Source: Hyphomicrobiales bacterium
GTDB taxonomy: Bacteria; Pseudomonadota; Alphaproteobacteria; Rhizobiales; Beijerinckiaceae
Assembly: GCA_003164825.1 (NCBI GenBank)
Contig: PLUH01000386.1
Span: 178 to 10,228, forward strand
DNA length: 10,051 nt
Reading direction: 5' to 3'
The notes beneath the pieces were generated by a model. That model did no database searches. It saw nothing but the letters and a program-made list of their open reading frames with translations, and had not been told where the DNA came from. The position numbers and the translations under genes are program-made. Positions 1 to 5,635 of this stretch are shown here, in pieces (position 1 is the stretch's first letter; every line of letters begins with the position of its first letter).

Positions 1-106
1 GGGAGTCGAGGGGCGGGGGAAGGGAGGGAATACGCTGGCAGGAATCGGGTTGAATTCGAGGCTCGGCGGCGCATGTTCCACTGATGACCAAACGGGAAGC
101 GATACA

Positions 107-670
107 ATGAGCCGGTTTGCGAAGCATTATCATGTCTTCGAGACAGCGCTCGGCTTCTGCGCCATCGCCTGGAGCGACGCAGGCGTCGCGCGCTTTCAAT
201 TGCCGACGAAAAGCGCCGAGCCGGCCGAACGGCTGATCCGGCGGCGCGTCCCAGGCGCAGAGCCGGGAGCGCCCGCGGATGACGTTGCGGCGGTCGTCGC
301 GGCGGCGAAACGGTACTTTGGCGGCGAGGAGACGGACTTCTCGCAGGTCCGGCTCGATCTCGCCGGCGAGGACGCATTCTTCACCCGGATTTACGCCGCC
401 CTGCGGCGGGTCGGCTGGGGCCGCACGACCACCTATGGCGCCTTGGCGAAAGAGGTCGGCTTGGGGCGCGAGGCGGCTCGCGACGTCGGCGAGGCGATGG
501 CCAAAAATCCGGCGCCGTTGATCATTCCCTGTCACCGGGTCCTGGCGGCCGGCGGCAAGATCGGCGGCTTCTCGGCGCCCGGCGGCGCGAGGACGAAGAT
601 GCGCATGCTCGAACTGGAGGGCGTTCGCGTCGGGCCGCTGGAGGCGGCGCAACGATCTTTCGGTTTCTGA
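107..670 (+). CDS. ogt: Methylated-DNA--[protein]-cysteine S-methyltransferase (Ogt type)
   Basis: Suicide DNA-repair protein that transfers the alkyl group from O6-alkylguanine (and O4-alkylthymine) in DNA to its own cysteine. It is 187 residues from the ATG at 107, a normal length for Ogt. The active-site motif PCHRV is at residues 141-145, with acceptor Cys142. It is preceded by the DNA-binding helix-turn-helix stretch WGRTTTYGALA (about 104-114) and RDVGEAMAKNP (about 125-135), and followed by the glycine-rich GGFSAPGG segment. An in-frame TTG at 50 would add 19 poorly conserved residues. The ATG at 107 is preferred because GGGAAG at 94-99 sits 7 nt upstream and MSRFAKHY looks like the natural start of the N-terminal domain. 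The next gene starts 92 bp downstream on the same strand, so co-transcription is possible. I see no Ada-box operator, and there is no fused Ada N-terminal domain. Confidence 0.95.
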   Translation: MSRFAKHYHVFETALGFCAIAWSDAGVARFQLPTKSAEPAERLIRRRVPGAEPGAPADDVAAVVAAAKRYFGGEETDFSQVRLDLAGEDAFFTRIYAALRRVGWGRTTTYGALAKEVGLGREAARDVGEAMAKNPAPLIIPCHRVLAAGGKIGGFSAPGGARTKMRMLELEGVRVGPLEAAQRSFGF

Positions 671-762
671 GCCGAGACTGAAGCCGCACCGGACGGGGCG
701 TGAGCCGGATGGACGGTTGCGGCCTCGTTGCCGGAGCGGACAGGCGGCGATAGGGTTTCCGC

Positions 763-1743
763 ATGCCCGCCGACGCGCCGTTTCCCGTCTTCGATCTGGC
801 TCGCTTCGAGGCTGCCTCGCCGGGCGAAAAACGGGCTCTCGGGGCCGAGGTCGACGCCATCTGCCGGACGACCGGATTTCTCGCCGTCGCCGGCCACGGC
901 GTGCCCGACGCGACCGTCGAAGCGGCCTGGACGAAGGCGGAAGCCTTCTTCGCCCTGCCGGCCGAACAAAAGCAGAGCGCGAGGGCGCCCTACCCCGGCT
1001 ATCCTTACGGCTATCTCGGGCCGGAGACGGAGTCGCTCGCGCGCTCGCGCGGGGTCGCGGCGCCGCCGGACATGAAGGAGAGCTTCAACGGCGGCCCGGC
1101 GCGGGCCCCCGCGGGCCTCGTCGATCCCGAGGCGCTCGGCTTCTGCTTCGCCCCGACCATCTGGCCAGACGCTCCGGATGGTTTCCGCGACGCCTGGCGG
1201 GCGTATTATGCGGCGATGGAAGATCTCGCGGCGCGGATCATGCGCGTTTTCGCGGTCGCGCTCGAACTGCCCGAGGATTTCTTTGCCCCTTTCCTCTCCG
1301 CGCCGGTAAGCGCGCTAAGGGCGCTGAACTACCCCGCGCTCGCCGCCCCGCCGAAGCCCGGCCAGATTCGCGCCGGCGCGCATACCGACTACGGAAGCCT
1401 GACCATCCTCCTGCCGCAGGCCGGGTCGCGAGGACTTGAAATTCTCGGCCCCGACGGCGCGTGGATCGAAGTCCCGCCGCGTCCTGGCGCCTTCGTCGTC
1501 AACATCGGCGATCTGATGGCGCGCTGGACCAACGACCGCTGGACCTCGACCCTGCACCGGGTCGTGATCCCCGACGACGGCGGGGCCCAGCGGCGCCAGT
1601 CCTTCGCCTTCTTTCACCAGCCGAACTGGGACGCGGAAATCGTCGCGCTCGACGCGCGCCTCGCGGCGAACGAGGCGCCGAAATATCCGCCGGTCCGGTC
1701 GGGGCCCTATCTGATGGGCAAATTCAAGTCGACGACGATGTGA
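763..1743 (+). CDS. 2-oxoglutarate/Fe(II)-dependent oxygenase, isopenicillin N synthase-like family
   Basis: A soluble 326-residue protein of the IPNS/flavone-synthase-like non-haem iron oxygenase family. The N-terminal DIOX_N domain (about residues 7-120) contains the typical GFLAVAGHGVP motif (38-48). The C-terminal jelly-roll domain (about 180-290) carries the iron facial triad His207-x-Asp209 (in AGAHTDYGSLTILL) and His265 (in TSTLHRVV). The 2-oxoglutarate-binding RxS motif is Arg278-x-Ser280 (RRQSFAFF). The start is supported by AGGG at 752-755, 7 nt upstream of the ATG. All catalytic residues are present, so it should be active, but the substrate cannot be predicted: close relatives act on small molecules, and many bacterial members are uncharacterised. 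It lies 92 bp after ogt on the same strand and converges on vapC (65-bp gap). Confidence 0.92.
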   Translation: MPADAPFPVFDLARFEAASPGEKRALGAEVDAICRTTGFLAVAGHGVPDATVEAAWTKAEAFFALPAEQKQSARAPYPGYPYGYLGPETESLARSRGVAAPPDMKESFNGGPARAPAGLVDPEALGFCFAPTIWPDAPDGFRDAWRAYYAAMEDLAARIMRVFAVALELPEDFFAPFLSAPVSALRALNYPALAAPPKPGQIRAGAHTDYGSLTILLPQAGSRGLEILGPDGAWIEVPPRPGAFVVNIGDLMARWTNDRWTSTLHRVVIPDDGGAQRRQSFAFFHQPNWDAEIVALDARLAANEAPKYPPVRSGPYLMGKFKSTTM

Positions 1744-1808
1744 GGCTGCGCACGGCCCTCGCGGGCGCCTCGAGGGGCGCGCGGGCTACCGTCAATGGCG
1801 ACGCCGCA

Positions 1809-2237
1809 TCAAAGGGACGGCTCCCGCCAGTCGAGTTGCGGAAACCGCCCGAAGTCGTGATCGTAAGTGATCCAGGCGCAGCCGTGCTCAATCGCCAGCG
1901 CCGCGAACCACGCGTCGGAAATGCGCGGCCCGCTGATACCGCCCTCAAGACAAATCCGCTTGAAGATCGACCAGTGGCGCGGACCGGGATGAACTTGCTC
2001 GCAGTGCGGTTGTCCGAGCAGATTGTCGCAGAAAGCGAAAGCTTCCTCGACTGAACTGGGCTGCTTGAATATTCGTGGATTGGTCGCGATCCGCGCGACG
2101 GCGCTCAACGCCAGCGGCGACAATCCGAACTGAGCGTCTCGCAAAAGGACGCCGTCGAGCCAGGGTTTGCAAACAGCGTGGCGGGGCGAGTCGGAGCGAA
2201 AGGCGTAGAGCAGCACATTGACGTCGGGCAGGATCAC
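1809..2237 (-). CDS. vapC: VapC-family PIN-domain ribonuclease toxin
   Basis: Probable type II toxin acting as a Mg2+-dependent endoribonuclease. The protein is 142 residues and is one PIN domain. It starts with PDVNVLLYAF (Asp5), has LSAVARIATNPRIF (about 44-57), and ends with ISDAWFAALAIEHGCAWITYDHDFGRFP, giving acidic residues Asp108, Asp126 and Asp128. The PDVNVLL start and the RIATNPRIF block resemble the VapC subfamily named TIGR00028. The glutamate that many PIN toxins carry in the second helix is not evident here, where Ser/Ala occupy the region near 45-48. The start codon overlaps the antitoxin stop by 4 nt (ATGA, 2234-2237), implying translational coupling, and no separate ribosome-binding site is needed. 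It ends convergently with the oxygenase gene. It appears intact. Confidence 0.92.
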   Translation of the reverse strand: MILPDVNVLLYAFRSDSPRHAVCKPWLDGVLLRDAQFGLSPLALSAVARIATNPRIFKQPSSVEEAFAFCDNLLGQPHCEQVHPGPRHWSIFKRICLEGGISGPRISDAWFAALAIEHGCAWITYDHDFGRFPQLDWREPSL

Positions 2238-2500
2238 CGGAGCCGTCCGGCCGTCTGCAAATCCTCCAATTCCTGCAACGCCGCTCCATCGTCGAGACTG
2301 ACTCCAGGCATTAGCCCGCCCGTCGCCGAGCTAACCGGCGCCAGGACGCGCTTAGCCCGAACGCGCGGCGCGCGATCGTCGAGAACGCGCCGCAAGCCAT
2401 CCTCGATCAACGCGGTGAGCGAGCGGCCCTCGGCCAGCGCCTTACGCTTGGCGCGCCGGACGAGATCCTCGGGCAGCCGGACTGTGGTTCTCTCTGGCAT
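2234..2500 (-). CDS. vapB: VapB-type ribbon-helix-helix antitoxin
   Basis: An 88-residue antitoxin paired with vapC. The N-terminal ribbon-helix-helix DNA-binding domain spans about residues 4-42: TTVRLPEDLVRRAKRKA forms the strand and first helix, and GRSLTALIEDGLRRVL the turn and second helix. The C-terminal tail, with GGLMPGVSLDDGAALQ near residues 61-75, is the kind of PGVxLDD segment that wraps around the cognate PIN toxin. The start is the ATG at 2500-2498, directly before the canonical ribbon residues. There is no Shine-Dalgarno sequence. Instead a perfect 16-bp palindrome (2499-2514) covers the first two bases of the start codon and the upstream region, and a promoter-like pair lies at 2508-2513 and 2530-2535. 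This implies autorepression and perhaps a leaderless transcript. hicB ends 78 bp upstream on the same strand. Confidence 0.93.
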   Translation of the reverse strand: MPERTTVRLPEDLVRRAKRKALAEGRSLTALIEDGLRRVLDDRAPRVRAKRVLAPVSSATGGLMPGVSLDDGAALQELEDLQTAGRLR

Positions 2501-2514
2501 ATGTCATGACATAT
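2499..2514. promoter_or_regulatory. Perfect 16-bp palindrome, probable VapB operator
   Basis: ATATGTCATGACATAT is identical to its reverse complement. It overlaps the predicted -10 box and the first two bases of the vapB start codon. Ribbon-helix-helix antitoxins bind such inverted repeats to repress their own operon, so this is the natural operator. The palindrome is seen directly; binding is inferred. Confidence 0.8.
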
Positions 2515-2535
2515 CACAATGACCATCTACGTCAA
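2508..2535 (-). promoter_or_regulatory. Predicted vapBC promoter
   Basis: On the minus strand, TTGACG (2535-2530) is a good -35 match. After a 16-nt spacer comes TATGTC (2513-2508), a partial -10 match lying inside the palindrome. Transcription would begin about 7 nt further on, at or next to the A of the vapB ATG (2500), which would make the mRNA leaderless. This fits the missing Shine-Dalgarno sequence. Confidence 0.5.
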
Positions 2536-2578
2536 ATTTCCCCTCGTTTCGGAGTGCGAACGGCTGGTCTTCGAGACC

Positions 2579-3027
2579 CTACGCGACGTTTCGACGCCGA
2601 TGTGGCTTCGGAAGGTCGATTGGCATCTCGGCGTTCATCTTCGCCAGGGCCTCATCGATGACCCACATATGTGGGCTGTGACGAAGATCGAGGAGCCGGC
2701 GCACCGAATTCTCCGGCATGCCAAGCTGCTTCGCGAGCTTGAGCTTCGACCAGCCTTGCTTGCGCATCGTCACGTAGACCGCGAGCTTCGCGGTGACAAG
2801 CGAAGGCAACACGGCGCGGTCTTGCCCGGCATGACCGGGGCCGTCCCGAGGCAGTGGCCTGCCAGCCTTCATGTAACCTTCGAGCGCCGCAATCACGCAA
2901 TCGACGGCGTTCGAGCGCGCCTCTTCTTGCGTCTCGCCCTCGGTCAGAGCCTCGGGAATGCCGGCGAAGCGGACGAGCTGCCACCCGTTCTCTTGACGCT
3001 CCAACGTGTTCGATAACCGAACGCCAT
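2579..3027 (-). pseudogene. hicB: HicB-family antitoxin with frameshifted N-terminus
   Basis: The open part (3004-2579) encodes a HicB-like protein. The N-terminal partial RNase-H-fold domain has ENGWQLVRFAGIPEALTEG followed by GETQEEARSNAVDC and a helix ending GYMKAGRPLP. The C-terminal helix-turn-helix domain includes KLAKQLGMPENSVRRLLDL. If read alone it must start at a TTG (3004-3002) with no ribosome-binding site and would lack the first beta strand. A much better start lies upstream: ATG at 3027-3025 with GGAG (3039-3036) 8 nt before it, encoding MAFGY. However, that ATG is in another frame and stops soon after. Adding one base between about 3003 and 3015 joins MAFGY to the TLERQENGW frame and restores a normal HicB start. 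I conclude there is a one-base deletion (or sequencing error). The C-terminal DNA-binding domain is intact, so a shortened product from the TTG remains possible. Confidence 0.75.
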
Positions 3028-3029
3028 CC

Positions 3030-3117
3030 TCAGTTCTCCAAATCTGTTTTCGTCAGCCCGAGTTGCCTTAAGCATCGCGTTCAGCAGGCCAGGGCCGATC
3101 TCCTTCTTCCGATCCTT
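3030..3117 (-). pseudogene. hicA: 3' remnant of a HicA-like toxin gene, frameshifted and 5'-truncated
   Basis: Directly upstream of hicB, the minus strand from about 3117 reads KDRKKEIGPGLLNAMLK, which resembles the C-terminal part of HicA (family pattern roughly HPKK-[DE]-I-x-x-G-x-L-x-x-I-x-K-Q-x-G-L). Skipping one base near 3066 continues this as QLGLTKTDLEN followed by TGA (3032-3030), just 2 nt before the hicB ATG, which is normal spacing for a hicAB operon. Without the skip, the frame runs into hicB with no stop. Upstream there is an in-frame TAA at 3135-3133 and then a repeat element, and no dsRBD-like HicA core with its catalytic histidine (G-S-H-H) is present. The toxin is therefore dead. 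This is an inference from a short stretch, but position and spacing support it. Confidence 0.55.
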
Positions 3118-3156
3118 TAGATCGCGTTGCAGTTAGACCTAACCGCTTCCCACCCG

Positions 3157-3262
3157 ACCTCGTCCTGAGGCGGCCTCGAAGGACGCTCCAGGACGCGCCG
3201 AGCGCGCGCCGCCTACTGGACCGCCCTTCGAGACGCGCCTTCGGCGCTCCTCGGGACGAGGG
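3157..3262. repeat. REP-like palindromic intergenic repeat
   Basis: This is a nested imperfect inverted repeat. The outer arms ACCTCGTCCTGAGG (3157-3170) and CCTCGGGACGAGGG (3249-3262) pair at 12 of 14 positions. The inner arms CTCGAAGG (3175-3182) and CCTTCGAG (3225-3232) pair perfectly. A further small hairpin GCGCC-TTC-GGCGC lies at 3235-3247. No plausible protein is encoded. Such CCTCGTCCTGAGG-type elements are commonly scattered in rhizobial-order genomes. It sits between the sulfhydrylase 3' end and the truncated hicA, so it may mark the break that removed the 5' part of hicA. Confidence 0.75.
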
Positions 3263-3347
3263 TGTGGGTACACCAAGGTGCAATTCGCGCTAGCGTCGCC
3301 GTCCTCGGTCGTCCCGCAAGACTCTGCCCTGCTCCGGCGTTCTGGCG

Positions 3348-5150
3348 TCAGCTTCCCAGCGCCTGATCTAGGTCGCGGATCAGATCGTCCGCCGTCTCAA
3401 GCCCGATCGACAGGCGGATGACGTCGGCGCCGGCGCCGGCGGCGGCTCGCTGGTCGTCGCTGAGCTGGCGGTGGGTGGTCGAGGCGGGGTGGAGGATGAG
3501 GCTGCGGGTGTCGCCGATGTTGGCGAGATGCGAGAACAGGCGCACATTCTCGACCAGCCTGACGCCCGCCTCGTAGCCGCCCTTGACGCCGAAGGTGAAC
3601 ACCGCGCCCGCGCCCTTCGGCAGATATTTTTGCGCCAGCTTGTAATAGGGGCTCTGCTTGAGGCCGGCGTAGGAGACCCAGGCGACCTCATCGCGCCCGC
3701 TGAGGAATTCGGCGACCTTGCGCGCGTTCTCGACGTGCCGCTCCATGCGCACGTGCAGGGTCTCGACGCCGGTGATGGTGAGAAACGCGTTGAGCGGCGC
3801 GAGCGCGGGGCCGAAATCGCGCAACGCCACAGCCCGGGCCTTCATCGTGAAAGCGAAATCGCCGAAATTCTCGAAGAATTTGAGCCCGTGATAGGCCGGC
3901 TCGGGCTCGGTCAGCGACGGGAACCGGTCGCCTTGCGACCAGTCGAACTTCCCCGACTCGACCACGACGCCGCCGAGCGCGTTTCCATGCCCCGACAGGA
4001 ACTTGGTCGTCGAATGAACGACGATGTCGGCGCCGTGCTCGATCGGCCGGCAGAGATAGGGAGTAGCCAGCGTGTTGTCGACGATGAGCGGAATGCCCGC
4101 CGCATGGGCGATTGCCGCGACGCGCTCGATATCGACGACGACGCCGCCGGGGTTGGCGAGATTCTCGATGAAGATCGCCTTGCACTTGGGCGTCAACGCC
4201 TTGCGGAAGTTCTCCGGCTCGCTCGGATCGACGAAATGGCAGGTCCAGCCGAGCTTCCTGAACGACAGCCCGAATTGGGTGAGCGAGCCGCCATAGAGGT
4301 TGCGCGAGGCGACGAACTCGTCGCCCGGCTCCATAAGGGTGAAGAAGGTCAGGAATTGCGCCGCATGCCCCGACGCGGCGGCGACCGCGGCGCGACCGCC
4401 CTCGAGCGCGGCGATCCGTTCCTCGAGCACGGCGACGGTCGGGTTGGTCAGCCGCGAATAGATGTAGCCGAAATTGTGCAGATTGAAGAGCGAGGCGGCG
4501 TGATCGACGTCGTCGAAGACATAGGCGGTGGTTTGATAAATCGGGGTCGAGCGCGCGCCGGTCGTGGGATCAGGCGCAGCGCCGGCGTGGATGGCGCGGG
4601 TCTCGAAGCCGTAGTCGAGGTTGCGGGGCGGCGCCGGGCGGTGCTTCACCCGGCGCGGCAGCGGCGGCGCGGGGGCGCGATTGCGAATGATGCCGCTGTT
4701 GACGCCGCTCCATGACAATTCACCGCCGAGCCGCCCGAACTCGATTTTCGGGCATCGGTTCATGATGACTTCGATCCCGGCGGCCTCCGCCGTCTTGGCC
4801 GCCGAATCGTTGCGGACGCCGAGTTGCATCCACACCACCTTGGCGCCGATCGCGATCGCATCGGCGACGACGCCGGGCGCCTCCTCCGAGGTGCGGAACA
4901 TGTCGACCATGTCGACCTTGTCGGGGATGTCGCCGAGCGAGGCGTATGCCTGCTCGCCGAGCAGGGTCTTGCCGGCAATCGCCGGATTGACCGGGATCAC
5001 GCGATAGCCTTTGCCCTGGAGGTACTTCATCACGAAGTAGCTCGGCCGGTTCCAGTTCGGCGAGGCGCCGACCATTGCGATCGTCTTCACCCGCTCGAGG
5101 ATCGAGCGGATTTTGGCGTCGGAATAGGGAAGTGGATTGAGATCGGCCAT
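3348..5150 (-). CDS. metY: CoA-binding domain fused to O-acetylhomoserine sulfhydrylase
   Basis: Two proteins in one chain of 600 residues from the ATG at 5150. Residues about 10-140 form a CoA-binding Rossmann domain of the YccU type: IAMVGASPNWNRPSYFVMKYL, then VIPVNP, and a C-terminal MNRCPKIEFGRL. A proline- and arginine-rich linker follows (about 155-178). Residues about 180-600 are a PLP-dependent Cys/Met-metabolism enzyme of the O-acetylhomoserine aminocarboxypropyltransferase type. They start FETRAIHAGAAPDPTTGARS and include YSRLTNPT, the cofactor aspartate in LIVDNTLATP, and the Schiff-base lysine in VVHSTTKFLSGHGN (Lys383). The enzyme would make homocysteine from O-acetylhomoserine and sulfide in the cytoplasm. 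The sulfhydrylase part is full length. An in-frame GTG at 5180 would add 10 residues; the ATG has GGGGCG about 6 nt upstream and matches the usual CoA-domain start better. I recognised no SAM riboswitch upstream. The role of the CoA domain is unknown. Confidence 0.93.
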   Translation of the reverse strand: MADLNPLPYSDAKIRSILERVKTIAMVGASPNWNRPSYFVMKYLQGKGYRVIPVNPAIAGKTLLGEQAYASLGDIPDKVDMVDMFRTSEEAPGVVADAIAIGAKVVWMQLGVRNDSAAKTAEAAGIEVIMNRCPKIEFGRLGGELSWSGVNSGIIRNRAPAPPLPRRVKHRPAPPRNLDYGFETRAIHAGAAPDPTTGARSTPIYQTTAYVFDDVDHAASLFNLHNFGYIYSRLTNPTVAVLEERIAALEGGRAAVAAASGHAAQFLTFFTLMEPGDEFVASRNLYGGSLTQFGLSFRKLGWTCHFVDPSEPENFRKALTPKCKAIFIENLANPGGVVVDIERVAAIAHAAGIPLIVDNTLATPYLCRPIEHGADIVVHSTTKFLSGHGNALGGVVVESGKFDWSQGDRFPSLTEPEPAYHGLKFFENFGDFAFTMKARAVALRDFGPALAPLNAFLTITGVETLHVRMERHVENARKVAEFLSGRDEVAWVSYAGLKQSPYYKLAQKYLPKGAGAVFTFGVKGGYEAGVRLVENVRLFSHLANIGDTRSLILHPASTTHRQLSDDQRAAAGAGADVIRLSIGLETADDLIRDLDQALGS

Positions 5151-5328
5151 GAGGCGCCCCGGTTTGCGAAAGCCGCCCACCCTATCGCAAAAGCGGCGCG
5201 AGCTTCAGTCGGCTTCCTGCCCCCGCACCTAGCGGCCTGAGCCGCCGCCTGTGTGAGATCGAACCGTCCGGGAGGCGACAGGACGGCCCTCGCTTCCTCC
5301 GACGCCATTCACAAGGGGGCCCATGACC

Positions 5329-5608
5329 ATGTCGAAAAATCATCTCGTCGCCAAGTGTCCAAGTCCGCCGCGATCGCCGCCGCGGCCCGGCGGTCGCGCT
5401 TGCGTTCACCTCGATCCCGGCTCGCGCCTATCAGGGCAACATGGAGCACGCTCTCACCGCGCTCCAGGAAGCGTTCGGAGCGCTGCAGCAGGCGACGCCG
5501 AACAAGGGCGGTCATCGGGAGCACGCGATGGATCTGATCCAGCGAGCCATGTGGCAAGTCCAGGCCGGGATCAACTTCGCCAATGCGCATGGCGGCGGCG
5601 GCTGGTGA
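5329..5608 (+). pseudogene. Small exported protein with frameshifted signal-peptide region
   Basis: The frame ending at TGA 5606-5608 encodes a coherent product from about 5393: VALAFTSIPARA, a signal-peptide end with an A-R-A cleavage motif, then AYQGNMEHALTALQEAFG, helical segments, an NKGGHREHAMDLI motif, and a glycine-rich end. I recall similar small exported alphaproteobacterial proteins with a KGGHR motif, but know of no function. This frame has no ATG, GTG or TTG between its upstream TGA (5324) and the ATG at 5441. The best start is ATG 5329 (MSKNHLVAK) with AAGGGGG at 5313-5319, but it is in a different frame. A third frame supplies SKSAAIAAAA in the middle (5358-5384). One missing base near 5353-5358 and another near 5384-5393 would join all three into a normal signal peptide. 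Alternatively, translation could start at ATG 5441 and give a 55-residue cytoplasmic protein. Confidence 0.6.
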
Positions 5609-5635
5609 ATCCTGCGGGCCAAGCGAGCCGCGGCG

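Noticed and set aside
107..1743. ogt plus oxygenase as a dedicated DNA-alkylation repair operon (AlkB-like)
   Set aside because: The oxygenase has the IPNS-type N-terminal domain and motifs, not those of AlkB, and the 92-bp gap with a separate ribosome-binding site gives no specific link.
1744..1808. Terminator between the oxygenase gene and vapC
   Set aside because: Only a weak GCGCC/GGCGC stem is present in a generally GC-rich stretch, with no T-tract on either side.
3068..3283. 71-codon minus-strand frame upstream of hicB as a candidate HicA toxin
   Set aside because: Most of it lies in the palindromic repeat and it has no HicA motif. The HicA-like residues are in a different frame.
3471..4715. 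Long open frame (414 codons) on the + strand
   Set aside because: It lies antisense within the CoA-binding/sulfhydrylase gene and its translation is rich in repetitive Arg/Glu/Gly with no family motif. It is a GC-bias shadow.
5181..5322. SAM or SAH riboswitch upstream of the sulfhydrylase gene
   Set aside because: I looked for a recognisable riboswitch core on the minus strand and found only an ordinary GCGGC-CTGA-GCCGC hairpin (5232-5245).
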